64,000 nt of DNA from Halanaerobium saccharolyticum subsp. saccharolyticum DSM 6643 (GCF_000350165.1 NZ_CAUI01000023.1:558001-622000); one strand, 5' to 3'. Numbered from the stretch's first letter, positions 19,144 to 28,075 are shown. Numbers and translations are program-made. The notes: generated by a model from the letters alone, not told the origin.

Positions 19144-19201
19144 TAGAAAAACCCGAGAAAATAGACTATCCCCAACTACGAGGAATCTATCTTCTCGGGT
19201 T
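19144..19201 (-). terminator. Riboswitch-controlled intrinsic terminator
   Basis: On the minus strand ACCCGAGAA pairs with TTCTCGGGT, extended by GATAGA/TCTATT, then TTTTT. The loop contains CCTCGTAGTT, which is complementary (one G-U pair) to AACTATGAGG at the 3' end of the aptamer. That offers an alternative pairing for regulation. Confidence 0.8.
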
Positions 19202-19353
19202 AATATGCCCGTTAAGATAAAACATGAACTACATGTATAAATCAGCTTTAAAAATCGAAGGTATAATAATTATAGCTTCCTTTAGATTATCCAACAAATA
19301 AAAATTAATGAAGTTTTGCTGTGAATAATTTAGTATAACAGCTAATTTACTTC

Positions 19354-19420
19354 CCTCATAGTTGTCAGTTATCGGCTGACACTAGAGACTTGTGAACCAT
19401 ATCATCACAATTATATGAGG
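19354..19420 (-). ncRNA. Guanine-type purine riboswitch aptamer
   Basis: The minus-strand RNA follows the purine riboswitch pattern. P1 is CCTCATA/TATGAGG. J1/2 contains TATAAT. P2 is TGTGA/TTCACA with loop TGATATGG. The J2/3 core reads AAGTCTCTA. P3 is TGTCAG/CTGACA with loop CCGATAA. J3/1 reads ACTAT: the C at the position that pairs with the ligand marks guanine/hypoxanthine recognition (U there would mean adenine). It lies about 290 nt upstream of the NCS2 permease start, followed by a terminator. Confidence 0.93.
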
Positions 19421-19480
19421 TCTATTTAATTTTTTTATAAAATCTTTAAAAATAATGATCTAACTTTATTTCCATATATT

Positions 19481-19509
19481 ATTATAGATAAAGTTAAGCC
19501 GCTTGTCAA
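19481..19509 (-). promoter_or_regulatory. Consensus SigA promoter of riboswitch-permease unit
   Basis: TTGACA (19509-19504), exactly 17 bp, then TATAAT (19486-19481). It lies about 60 nt upstream of the aptamer, so the riboswitch heads the transcript. Confidence 0.9.
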
Positions 19510-19525
19510 TAAAGTTTTAGAAGTC

Positions 19526-19598
19526 AGACAGCAGAATTACTTTTCTTGGCTTAAATAAATATTTATTTAAGACAAAAATTGATATCAGGCTGCTGTCT
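19526..19598. repeat. Nested inverted repeat between ade and the permease promoter
   Basis: The outer arms AGACAGCAG and CTGCTGTCT are perfect complements. Inside them lies a perfect 22-bp AT-rich palindrome (19550-19571, centred on AAATATTT). It follows the ade stop, so it may end that transcript, though no strong T-run follows. Confidence 0.55.
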
Positions 19599-19611
19599 TA
19601 ACTTAAGCGCT

Positions 19612-21363
19612 TTATTCAATAACTAACTCTACATTTTCAAATTTATTAACATCAAAGAGGCCGCTATCCGTTAATTTTAACTTTGGGATAACAGTTAAAG
19701 CCATAAAAGAAAGAGTCATAAATGGCCCATCACGATTAACCCCCAGATTGTTTGCAAGTTCCCTCATTTTATTTAGACGACTGGCCACTTCTTTGACAGG
19801 TTTAAGCGCCATTAAACCCGCTACTGGTAGAGCTAAAGTTTCTTCAACTATACCATCAACAACTATTGCCAATCCTCCCTGCATTTTTTCAATCTCTCTA
19901 ACAGCAAGTTCCATATCTTTAGCAGCTAATCCAGCCACTATAATATTATGTGCATCATGGCCAATTGAAGTTGCCACAGCCCCACGCCTCAAACCAAAAT
20001 TACGAAGTAGACCAAGACCAACATTTCCTGTCCTATAATGTCTTTCTACTACAGCCAATTTAACCAGGTTATGACCGATTAACTCGATTGAAAGTGGCTC
20101 AGTCTTATATTCGGATTCTGTCTGATAAAATGATTCTCCGGTTACTACTTGCTCCTTTATTAATTCTATAACTCTATATTTCTTAGCAGGCGGTAGTTTA
20201 AAGTCTTTTTCAGAAATATTTCCTATTTTAACTGAATTGAATATTTTCTCTTCAATTTCTTTACTCGAAAAATTATCTTGGGTTAAAGAAATCTGGTCAT
20301 CTATTGATTTTAAAAGAGTTCCATTTTCAGCTACAAGTTTTCCATCCTTATATACCTTTTCAACTTCAAAGTTCCTTAAATTGTCAAGCACCAAAAGATC
20401 TGCTCGATAACCGGGAGCAACAGCACCCAGTTTTTTAATACCTAAAGCTTCAGCCGCATTAATAGTTGCCATTTTAATAGCTCGCAAAGGTGAAAGTCCA
20501 TATTGAACTGCTTTCCTTACAGCAAAATCTATCTGCCCCTCATCAATTAAATCACCAGGATGCCTATCATCCGTAGCAAATAAAAAGCGTGAAGAATTAC
20601 TGCTGTTAACTGCAGGCAGCAAACTGACTAAATCTCTGGTAACTGACCCTTCTCTAATCATAATATACATTCCTTTAGAAATTTTTTCTAAAGCCTCAGC
20701 TGCTGTTGTTGCTTCATGATCAGCTGCAATACCTGCCAGCAAATAAGCATTTAAATCCTTGCCTAAAAGACCAGGTGCATGTCCATCTTTAAATAATTCT
20801 GCTGCCATTTCAATTTTACTCCAGATTTCTGATTCACCATTGATCACAGCTGGATAATTCATTACTTCGCCCAGACCAAAAATACCTTCTTCTCCAATTA
20901 AAGTCTTTAAGTCTGCCGCCTTAAGTTCTGCACCGGAATGCTCAAATTCTGAAGCTGGCACACAGGAAGGAAGCATCAAATTAAAATTCCAGGCCTGTGC
21001 TTTTCCAGCCTGAAGCAAATATTTAATACCTGTCAAACCTGCTACATTAGCAATCTCATGGGGGTCAGCAACAATGGTTGTAGTTCCTTTTGGAATAACT
21101 GCTCGAGCAAAATGATCAACATTTGTCATTGAAGATTCAAGATGAAGATGGGCATCAATTAAGCCCGGAATTACTATTTTACCGGATAAGTCAATTTCTT
21201 CTTCTGCCTGATAATCACCAACTCCAATAATAATACCATCTGCAACTGCTATGTCGCTTTCCATAAGACGCTCATTAAATACGTCAACATAGATTGCATT
21301 TTTAAATACTTTATCTGCCTTCTCAATTCCCCGGGCCTGTTTTAATAATTTCTTTTTCAGCAT
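19612..21363 (-). CDS. ade: Adenine deaminase
   Basis: This 583-residue amidohydrolase converts adenine to hypoxanthine and ammonia. Motifs of the Ade family include PGLIDAHLHLESSM, PHEIANVAG, FATDDRHPGDLIDEG and, in the C-terminal domain, IGHDAHNIIVAG. GGGGG lies before the ATG. The hypoxanthine formed is a substrate of the NCS2 permease branch encoded downstream and a ligand class of its riboswitch, linking both genes in purine salvage. No riboswitch was seen upstream of ade itself. Confidence 0.95.
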   Translation of the reverse strand: MLKKKLLKQARGIEKADKVFKNAIYVDVFNERLMESDIAVADGIIIGVGDYQAEEEIDLSGKIVIPGLIDAHLHLESSMTNVDHFARAVIPKGTTTIVADPHEIANVAGLTGIKYLLQAGKAQAWNFNLMLPSCVPASEFEHSGAELKAADLKTLIGEEGIFGLGEVMNYPAVINGESEIWSKIEMAAELFKDGHAPGLLGKDLNAYLLAGIAADHEATTAAEALEKISKGMYIMIREGSVTRDLVSLLPAVNSSNSSRFLFATDDRHPGDLIDEGQIDFAVRKAVQYGLSPLRAIKMATINAAEALGIKKLGAVAPGYRADLLVLDNLRNFEVEKVYKDGKLVAENGTLLKSIDDQISLTQDNFSSKEIEEKIFNSVKIGNISEKDFKLPPAKKYRVIELIKEQVVTGESFYQTESEYKTEPLSIELIGHNLVKLAVVERHYRTGNVGLGLLRNFGLRRGAVATSIGHDAHNIIVAGLAAKDMELAVREIEKMQGGLAIVVDGIVEETLALPVAGLMALKPVKEVASRLNKMRELANNLGVNRDGPFMTLSFMALTVIPKLKLTDSGLFDVNKFENVELVIE

Positions 21364-21489
21364 AGCTACCCCCTATCTAAAGTGCTGACAGTCAGTTTGA
21401 CTTTTTAGCAAATAAATTGCGGTCATAACTTTTATTTGTTATTTTATATATTCAAGATATTTAAAATTAGTCCTGCTTGAACTAATGTT

Positions 21490-21518
21490 AAAAAAAGCAT
21501 CCGATTCCTCGGATGCTT
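21490..21518 (-). terminator. Terminator after the OsmC gene
   Basis: AAGCATCCGA and TCGGATGCTT form a 10-bp stem with a 4-nt loop; TTTTTT follows on the minus strand. Confidence 0.85.
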
Positions 21519-21558
21519 GATAATCTATCTATCTGCTTTTAGTTTATCAGTAATTTCC

Positions 21559-21972
21559 TTAATCACTGTGCTCAATTTGATAACTGGAAGTGATTTCAGC
21601 GTTAAGAGAACTGCTGGCAGAGCAGTACTTTTCTTCCGAAAGATTAATTGCTCTTTCTACTTTCCGCTCATCCAATTTTTTACCTTTAAATTTATATTTA
21701 ATATGAATTTTGGTAAAACGTTTGGGAGCTTCTTCTGCTCTTTCTGCATCAACTTCCATTTCGAAATCTTCTAGTTCCGTTTTCATTTTCTTTAAAATCA
21801 AAACTACATCAATACCGGTACAACCTGCTAAACCACTAAGCAGTAATTCCATAGGCCGGGGTCCGTTATTGTGACCACCACTTTTTTCTGCTGCATCAGC
21901 TATTAGATCATGGCCTGATGGAAGATGGTTATTAAATTCTAAATCTCCCTGCCAATCTACATTAATTTTCAT
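21559..21972 (-). CDS. OsmC/Ohr-family protein
   Basis: This 137-residue protein has the OsmC pattern: GGHNNGPRPMELLLSGLAGCTGIDVVLILKK-like core with one conserved Cys (in LAGCTG) and a second reactive position replaced near SEEKYCSASSSL (Cys present). Such proteins reduce organic hydroperoxides through a Cys pair. The frame extends to 21996, but AAGGGGG lies 7 nt before the ATG at 21972. It is grouped with DUF134 and CoA-disulfide-reductase genes, suggesting thiol or redox work. Confidence 0.85.
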   Translation of the reverse strand: MKINVDWQGDLEFNNHLPSGHDLIADAAEKSGGHNNGPRPMELLLSGLAGCTGIDVVLILKKMKTELEDFEMEVDAERAEEAPKRFTKIHIKYKFKGKKLDERKVERAINLSEEKYCSASSSLNAEITSSYQIEHSD

Positions 21973-22053
21973 TATGTTCCCCCTTTGTCTTTTCAAAAGA
22001 ACAACAAACTAATAATTTAAATTCAAATATAATAAAAGTTAATTAATTTTAAC

Positions 22054-22455
22054 TTACTCTTTATCATCGCAGTCTGAACAAGGTTCTGTTCTCCTTCTTT
22101 CACCATGTCTGTGGGCTCTACCTCGTCTCATCTTTTTCCCACATTCAGGACAGTGTCCAGGTCTTACCAATCTATAATCTCCACCTTCAAATTTAATAGC
22201 TTTACCGCAGGTTAAAGCCTCTGCTGCCTTTTTTCTGGCTGAAGTTAATACCCGCTGAAAAGTGGGGCGAGACACATTCATTATTTCTGCCGCTTCAGCT
22301 TGAGTTAAACCTTCAACATCTTTTAGACGCAGAGCTTCTACCTCTTCCATAGTCATCTCTACTGTTTCCAGCTGATGTCCTGGAACTCCTGCAGGTTTAA
22401 ATAATCTAATTTCAGGTAATTTTTCTATAATTCTATCTTTTGTTGGACGGGCCAT
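22054..22455 (-). CDS. DUF134 DNA-binding protein with zinc-ribbon tail
   Basis: This 133-residue protein has a sigma-like helix-turn-helix (TQAEAAEIMNVSRPTFQRVL) of the DUF134 family and a C-terminal CPEC...CSDC cluster able to hold a metal. The frame opens at 22497, but GGAG lies 9 nt before the ATG at 22455 (MARPTKDR), the family's usual start. It is probably a transcription regulator; its location between OsmC and a flavin disulfide reductase hints at redox targets. No ligand is known to me. Confidence 0.85.
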   Translation of the reverse strand: MARPTKDRIIEKLPEIRLFKPAGVPGHQLETVEMTMEEVEALRLKDVEGLTQAEAAEIMNVSRPTFQRVLTSARKKAAEALTCGKAIKFEGGDYRLVRPGHCPECGKKMRRGRAHRHGERRRTEPCSDCDDKE

Positions 22456-22537
22456 AGTTTTCACTCCTGTTACAAATATTAAAGTATAGTAAAACACTTT
22501 ATATTCATTATAACAGATTAGTTAACAAAGAACAAAA

Positions 22538-23884
22538 TTATAATTTTTTCTCAGCTACCATACCTAAAATAGCTACTGCATCTTTAGGACCTGAATAAGG
22601 TGGTGCATAAGCAAGATCTACCTGGAAAAGCTCATCTGCTGTCATCCGGTTATAGATTGCTGTTGCTAAAACATCGATTCTCTTATCTGATCCATCTCCA
22701 CCAACAACCTCTGCCCCTAAAATAACTCCATTTTCCTTATCAAAAATTCCTCTTAAATGAATGTCATCTGTTCCTGGGTAATAACTTGCATGATTATGAG
22801 CCTTTATTTTAACTACAGCAGCATCTGTTCCTTCTGCTTCTGCTTCTTCTAGGGTTAGACCGGTTCTGGCAACAGTTAAATCAAAAACTTTAGTAATTCC
22901 TGTCTTTAAAATTCCATAATGACTTGCATCTCCACCAGCTGCATTTTCTCCTGCTGTTCTTCCCTGTTTATTAGCTGTAGATCCAAGAGGTAGCCAGATA
23001 TCTTTATTTCTCAATAGATCAGTTGTTTCAGCACAATCACCAGCAGAATAGACGTCTTTAAGATTAGTTTCCAACTTTTCATTTACTTTTATTGCCCCTG
23101 TTTCACCAATTTCAACTCCAGCTTCTTCGGCCAGTTTAGAGTTAGCTTTAATTCCAATTGACAGCAGTGCTAAATCTGCTTCTACTTCTTTACCCGAGCC
23201 AGTTACAACCTTTTCTACTTCCTCTTGGCCTTCAAAGTGATCTACTCCATCTCCAAGAATCAAGTTGACACCTTTTTCTTTTAAGTGTTCTTCAACAATT
23301 GCAGCCATTTCTTTACTAAATGGTGGTAATACCTGATCCTGAAGCTCGATTACTGTAACTTCCATTCCTAATTCTCTAAAGGATTCGGCCATTTCTAAAC
23401 CAATTAAACCTGCCCCAATAATTACTGCTTGATTAACATCATCTCGCTTGACAGCATCTTTAATTTTGTCAGCACTTTCGACAGACCTTAGAGTGAAAAT
23501 ATTTTCTAAATCCAAACCTTCAAATGGAGGTTTGATTGGTAAAGCGCCAGTAGCAATAATTAATTTATCAAATTTATATTCCCCTTCTTCCCCATTTTTT
23601 AAGTTCTTATAAGTAAGATTCTTATCTTCACTATTAATTTTTGTGACTTCATGTTCTAAAAGAACCTCAACATTATATTTTTCTTTGAAATCCTGGGCGG
23701 TATTCATCACAACATTATAGCGGGAAGGAGTAACTCCTGAAATATAATAAGGAAGGCCACAGCCAGCATAAGAAATATCTCTACCTTTTTCAAAAATTAC
23801 TATTTCTGCATCTTTGTTCGTTCTCCGAGCTTTAGCGGCTGCACTTGTCCCTGCTGCAACAGCACCGATAATTGCAATTTTCAT
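22538..23884 (-). CDS. FAD-dependent CoA-disulfide reductase / NAD(P)H oxidase-like
   Basis: This 448-residue enzyme of the pyridine nucleotide-disulfide oxidoreductase class has an N-terminal FAD motif (GAVAAGTSAA), the single active cysteine C42 in SYAGCGLPYY, a second dinucleotide motif (GAGLIGLEMAE) and the FAD-contact SAGDCAET. It lacks a C-terminal rhodanese domain. Relatives reduce CoA disulfide, polysulfide or oxygen; the sequence alone does not separate these. GGAGG precedes the ATG. Confidence 0.9.
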   Translation of the reverse strand: MKIAIIGAVAAGTSAAAKARRTNKDAEIVIFEKGRDISYAGCGLPYYISGVTPSRYNVVMNTAQDFKEKYNVEVLLEHEVTKINSEDKNLTYKNLKNGEEGEYKFDKLIIATGALPIKPPFEGLDLENIFTLRSVESADKIKDAVKRDDVNQAVIIGAGLIGLEMAESFRELGMEVTVIELQDQVLPPFSKEMAAIVEEHLKEKGVNLILGDGVDHFEGQEEVEKVVTGSGKEVEADLALLSIGIKANSKLAEEAGVEIGETGAIKVNEKLETNLKDVYSAGDCAETTDLLRNKDIWLPLGSTANKQGRTAGENAAGGDASHYGILKTGITKVFDLTVARTGLTLEEAEAEGTDAAVVKIKAHNHASYYPGTDDIHLRGIFDKENGVILGAEVVGGDGSDKRIDVLATAIYNRMTADELFQVDLAYAPPYSGPKDAVAILGMVAEKKL

Positions 23885-24258
23885 TTTAAATTCCTCCTGT
23901 TAAAAGTTTTAAAAATAGCTTTTATTTTTTTACTAATTCAAAAAAATTACTATTAACTGTAACTTCTGAAGTCTAACACATTAATTTTACCTTTTTTATT
24001 TTATAAAAACAGTAAAAATGCCAACACATAAAACCTTAGTTTGTGACAAAGTCATCATATTCTCTATTCAATAAGCTCAAAAAATCTTGCCCTATCTATA
24101 ATATTCTAGATTTCTTATTTACTTCCTTGTCTTAAAATTAATTATTGTGATGAATTAAAAATTTATAAAAATTTTAAACTTTTATTATTTGCTATCATTG
24201 CTACGTTGACAAAGATAATAGAGCGAAAATTTTAAATTATATTTCTTTATAAAATTTC
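23885..24258. other. Intergenic region without a gene
   Basis: This is an AT-rich spacer between the flavin reductase and tRNA-Glu. I see no ORF with a ribosome binding site and no clear RNA. A TTGACA at 24205-24210 has no good -10 at 17 bp. Confidence 0.5.
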
Positions 24259-24287
24259 TTGACCTAATCTTAATCTTGTGCTATTAT
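24259..24287 (+). promoter_or_regulatory. Promoter of tRNA-Glu
   Basis: TTGACC, 17 bp, TATTAT; it lies about 35 bp upstream of the tRNA 5' end. Confidence 0.8.
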
Positions 24288-24321
24288 ATTTATTGCAGTC
24301 GCAAAAACTGCATAAAAATTT

Positions 24322-24397
24322 GCCCTCATCGTCTAGGGGTCCAGGACACCAGGTTTTCATCCTGGCGGCAGGGGTTCGAATCCCCTTGAGGGTACCA
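24322..24397 (+). tRNA. tRNA-Glu (anticodon UUC)
   Basis: The 76-nt cloverleaf has acceptor GCCCTCA/TGAGGGT (one G-U end pair), anticodon stem CCAGG/CCTGG with loop TTTTCAT (anticodon TTC), T-arm GGGGTTCGAATCCCC and an encoded 3' ACCA. The GTCTAG D-arm start is typical of glutamate tRNAs. It is a single gene with its own promoter and terminator. Confidence 0.96.
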
Positions 24398-24408
24398 TTT
24401 TTGATATT

Positions 24409-24436
24409 AAGGCAGCCAATAGGCTGTCTTTTTTTT
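24409..24436 (+). terminator. Terminator of tRNA-Glu
   Basis: AAGGCAGCC-AATA-GGCTGTCTT followed by a T-run, directly after the tRNA. Confidence 0.88.
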
Positions 24437-24560
24437 ATGTCTTAAGATTTTCTGACATATCATAGGATTTATGTTATAATTCATTGTAAATATTCTTAAA
24501 TTTAACTTTTCTTATTCTAAAATACTATTTGTTTATCAAAAAAACTTCAGGAGGGTTAGA

Positions 24561-25460
24561 ATGAAAATATCATCAGAAATTTTTGTTTACTCAATGTCTG
24601 CCCATAATCAGGCTGCTGCCAGCTGTCAACCGGGCGAGACAGTTATCTTTGAAACTCAAGATTGTTTTAGTAATCAAATCCAAAGTGAAGAAGTTCTTTT
24701 TGAATCAACTGACTGGGATACCATTAATCCAGCTACTGGCCCCTTAAAAGTGGAAGGTGCTGAAATTGGTGATACTCTAAAAGTAGAAATTAAAAAGATT
24801 GAATTAAATAATCAGGGGGTAATGGTTACAACTTCTGAAGAAAGTTATCTGGAAGAATTTATCACTGAATCAAAAACTAAAATACTACCAATTAAAAACA
24901 ATAAAGTTATTTTTAATGATAAAATAAATTTTGATTTAAAACCAATGATTGGAGTAATCGGTACTTCACCGGGAGAAGATAAAAAAGCTGTCTCTTGTGG
25001 TACACCAGCCTCTCACGGAGGTAATATGGATACAAAGGTTATAATGGCAGGAACTACTCTTTATCTGCCAGTTAAAGTTCCAGGAGCTATGCTGGCAATG
25101 GGAGATCTGCATGCAGCGATGGGCGATGGAGAAGTTGGAGTAACTGGAGTTGAAGCGGCTGGAGAAGTAACAGTTAAAGTTGATCTAGTTAAAAACAAAG
25201 ATTTAAGTGATCCACTGCTGGAAACTGAGGCTGCCTTTTATACAATTGCATCTGGCACTGATGTTGACGCTGCTGTTAAAAAAGCCAGCAATAATATGTT
25301 TAGATTTTTAAAAGAAAGACTAGATTTACATAATAATGAAATTTCAATGCTAATGAGTATTATCTGCGATCTGCAGATCAGTCAAGTAGTTGATCCTCAA
25401 AAAACAGCTCGAATGAGGGTCGATAAAGAAGCTTTAAAAGAATATGATTTAAAATATTAA
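24561..25460 (+). CDS. Acetamidase/formamidase-family protein
   Basis: This 299-residue protein matches the FmdA/AmdA family of zinc-dependent amide hydrolases. Family motifs include the acidic LHAAMGDGEVGVTGVE-type stretch with metal-ligand candidates, PASHGGNMD and GVIGTSPG. It should release ammonia and a carboxylate from short amides, in the cytoplasm. GGAGGG precedes the ATG. It is monocistronic and ends at a terminator shared with the LPS cluster. Confidence 0.9.
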   Translation: MKISSEIFVYSMSAHNQAAASCQPGETVIFETQDCFSNQIQSEEVLFESTDWDTINPATGPLKVEGAEIGDTLKVEIKKIELNNQGVMVTTSEESYLEEFITESKTKILPIKNNKVIFNDKINFDLKPMIGVIGTSPGEDKKAVSCGTPASHGGNMDTKVIMAGTTLYLPVKVPGAMLAMGDLHAAMGDGEVGVTGVEAAGEVTVKVDLVKNKDLSDPLLETEAAFYTIASGTDVDAAVKKASNNMFRFLKERLDLHNNEISMLMSIICDLQISQVVDPQKTARMRVDKEALKEYDLKY

Positions 25461-25497
25461 TCTAAAAATTTACAGGCTGATTTATTTGTAAAAGATC

Positions 25498-25538
25498 AAA
25501 AAGACTAACTCTTTTATATTTGAGTTAGTCTTTTTTTA
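25498..25538. terminator. Bidirectional terminator ending the LPS cluster
   Basis: AAAAAGACTAACTC and GAGTTAGTCTTTTT form a 14-bp stem with runs of A and T on both sides. The stop codon of the minus-strand kinase gene lies inside the stem. Confidence 0.9.
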
Positions 25539-26343
25539 TACCTAAAAACTTTCTTATTTTATTTTTAGCATTAACAAATCTTCTTCTTTTTTGACGAGCT
25601 TCACTAACTTCCTTTTTATAATACTTCCATTTTCCTGGCGAATAATTTTTAAAGAAAATTTTCTTTTCCTGATCAGTAAATTTTAATCTTTTAAGATCAT
25701 CTATTTTTTCTTTTTCAGAAAGATTGTCCTTAACCCGACCTCGATTTAAATCTATATAATATAATTTAGCTTTAGTTTCAAAATCTTTAACTAAAATATT
25801 TCCTGCATGCAGGTCATTATGAACAATATTTGCCTGATGCATGCGCTTGACTTCTTTACCTAACTGAGGCATTATTTCTTTAATTTTATATCTTTCAGGA
25901 TGTTTAAAATCTTTAGCAATATCAAGCAAATTAAAATCATAATCAACATAATCAGTTATATAATAGCTGAAAATAAGTTCCTTTGTTTTACCTCGTTTTT
26001 CGATAACGGCTAAGGGCGCCGGCGTTTTAAGCCCTATTTTCTGCAGAGCTCTTGCAATCTTTAGTGACCGCTCTGCTTTAGATGGCAGCATTCGGAAACG
26101 AAGTTGATCATAGGTTTTCTTTAGATGAAACTCTTTAACTGCAATTTCTTTTTGGAGTATTGGATCAGCAATTTTAGTAATCGTATTTCTTTTATCATAC
26201 AAAACTTTTGTATTTTCAATATCCTTATCATCACAAAATTTATCTAAAAATGAATTAACCCAATTTGAATCCAGATCACTGCGAACTGTAATCGTAATTT
26301 CATTTTTTTTGTAAGTTATAAAAGAATTGTTTTTTAAATTCAT
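25525..26343 (-). CDS. LPS-core kinase-like protein (WaaP/InaA, RIO-like fold)
   Basis: This 272-residue protein has a kinase fold: candidate ATP lysine K70 (VKEF), catalytic loop VHNDLHAGNILV (D177, N182) and a metal motif YIDLNR in place of DFG. This is the pattern of the lipopolysaccharide kinase family that phosphorylates core sugars. It is the last gene of the envelope cluster, so a core Kdo, heptose or hexose phosphate is its probable product. The target sugar is an inference. Confidence 0.8.
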   Translation of the reverse strand: MNLKNNSFITYKKNEITITVRSDLDSNWVNSFLDKFCDDKDIENTKVLYDKRNTITKIADPILQKEIAVKEFHLKKTYDQLRFRMLPSKAERSLKIARALQKIGLKTPAPLAVIEKRGKTKELIFSYYITDYVDYDFNLLDIAKDFKHPERYKIKEIMPQLGKEVKRMHQANIVHNDLHAGNILVKDFETKAKLYYIDLNRGRVKDNLSEKEKIDDLKRLKFTDQEKKIFFKNYSPGKWKYYKKEVSEARQKRRRFVNAKNKIRKFLGIKKD

Positions 26344-26360
26344 TGTATTCTCATCCTATA

Positions 26361-27305
26361 TTAATAAATTTTCTGAAGCCACTCTACTTCTCTTTTCAAT
26401 CCTTCTTTAAAAGAAACCTGTGGCTGATATCCTAATAATTTTTCCGCCTTAGAAGTATCTGCAGATGTATGTTTTACATCACCTTTAACCTTTTCTATAT
26501 AATTAATTTTAGTATCACAATTTGTCAGTTCTTTGATTAGATCAAGGGTATCATTTAAAACTATACCTTTACCAGAGCCTCCAATATTAATAATCTCACC
26601 TGCTGGAGCTTTCTCTGCAGCTAAGATGTTGGCACGAGCAATATCACCAACATAAGTGAAATTACGACTTTGTTTACCATCGCCAAAGATATTAATTTCT
26701 CCCCCAGTTAAAAAAGCTTTAGTGAAAATATGAAAAGCCATATCTGGCCGCTGTCCTTCCCCATAGACAGTAAAATATCGTAATGATACAGTTGGCACCT
26801 TAAAATTTTTATGATATAAATAAGTTAGATTTTCACCTGCAAGCTTAGAGACTCCATAAGGAGAAACTGGCTGTAATCTATTTTTCTCCTGCATTGGTAA
26901 CTGATCAGTATCACCATAGACTGAAGATGAAGATGCATAAACAAATTTCTTTAATTGTTTAGCTTCTCTGGCCGCCTCCAATAATTTTTGCGTTAAAAGA
27001 ATATTATTCTGATTATATATTTCAAAATCTTCTCCCCAACTAGATCGAACACCAGCTTGAGCCGCTTGATGATATACATAATCTATATCTTTTAATAATT
27101 TTTTTAAATCAACCTGTAAAAGATCTTTTTCTAAAAAAGAAAATTTAGGATCATTTAATATATTTTCTATATTTTTTTCTTTTAAGTCACGAGAATAATA
27201 ATCTGTAAAACAATCTATTCCAATAACTTCTTCTCCCTTTTCTAATAGTTCTTTGGCCAGATTAGAACCAATAAAACCTGCTGCTCCTGTTATTAGGTGT
27301 TGCAA
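26361..27305 (-). CDS. NAD-dependent UDP-sugar epimerase
   Basis: This 314-residue short-chain dehydrogenase of the extended type has the NAD motif GAAGFIGSN (7-15), catalytic SSSSVYG and Y150-x3-K154 (YGVSK). It resembles UDP-glucose 4-epimerase and UDP-glucuronate epimerase. It probably supplies a nucleotide sugar to the glycosyltransferases upstream in the same cluster. The exact specificity is not visible. Confidence 0.88.
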   Translation of the reverse strand: MQHLITGAAGFIGSNLAKELLEKGEEVIGIDCFTDYYSRDLKEKNIENILNDPKFSFLEKDLLQVDLKKLLKDIDYVYHQAAQAGVRSSWGEDFEIYNQNNILLTQKLLEAAREAKQLKKFVYASSSSVYGDTDQLPMQEKNRLQPVSPYGVSKLAGENLTYLYHKNFKVPTVSLRYFTVYGEGQRPDMAFHIFTKAFLTGGEINIFGDGKQSRNFTYVGDIARANILAAEKAPAGEIINIGGSGKGIVLNDTLDLIKELTNCDTKINYIEKVKGDVKHTSADTSKAEKLLGYQPQVSFKEGLKREVEWLQKIY

Positions 27306-27324
27306 TTATATCACTCCAAATTAG

Positions 27325-28075
27325 TTATAAATTCTCTATTAAACATTCCCATTTTTTAATTATTGCATCTATCTCTAATTCTTTTGCTCTTTCAAAAATT
27401 CTTTTGCTCTTTCAAAAGCTTTTTTTATTAGTCTTGAAAAAGTTTTTATTAAATGCCATTGCCCTTTTTGATAATGCAGACTTCCCATTGTAATTATTGT
27501 TTTTTTAAAAAAAATATGCTCATATTTTTTTCCAACAGTGACTTTAGATTTTTCTGTAATTTTATTAATATCGTATGGGTTATATATAACTTCAATTTTG
27601 TTTTTAGGCACATTATAATTATCTGCTAATTCTTCTTTTATTTTTCTTGAGACAGAGACAACTGAATAAGCCTTTTTATAAAAAAATTTGCTTTAAGTTT
27701 ATTAAAGAAATGATACCTTTTAGAAATATAATTTCTAAAAGATATCATGATTTTCTCATTTTTTCTGGTAATAATATTTTGGAAGTTTGGTTGAGGCAAA
27801 AAGCTTATGACAACATCAAAATTATACTTCTCCTTAGCTTTCTTTAAAGCTTTTATTCTTTTTATATGACTATAAATATTTGCTAAAGCATTACTTTTTC
27901 TTCTATCTGCTAAATTTATTAGTTTAGCCTTATAAGGATAAAATATCTTATTCTTATCATATACAATTAGATGTTTTTCATATTTGCTGCTGTCAAGTTT
28001 CAGAGTAAAATTAGAAACAACCCTTTCAGCCCCACCGCCACCTAAATTCGGAATAAAAAAAGCTATTTTTTTATA
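27325..28075 (-). pseudogene. Decayed GT4 glycosyltransferase gene
   Basis: Reading minus-strand frames in order recovers a GT-B glycosyltransferase: KKIAFFIPNLGGGGAERVV, then YKKAYSVVSVSRKIKEEL, then GSLHYQKGQWHLIKTFSRL, and a tail ending KKWECLIENL. Lesions are: no start codon (removing one G from ATG gives the present TATAAAAAAATA); a 7-T run at 27672-27678 where 8 would restore frame; a 20-bp tandem duplication (27377-27396 and 27397-27416) that shifts frame; and about 100-130 codons missing from the middle of the C-terminal domain, judged by the ~240-residue total versus ~370 for the family. A good AGGAGG remains upstream. Confidence 0.88.

Noticed and set aside
24040-24060. Possible Rex site (TTTGTGACAAAG) upstream of the disulfide reductase
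   Set aside because: The palindrome is too short and lacks the 18-bp Rex layout.
24205-24240. Extra promoter TTGACA at 24205 ahead of tRNA-Glu
   Set aside because: No acceptable -10 at 16-18 bp; the TTGACC-17-TATTAT pair at 24259-24287 is better placed.
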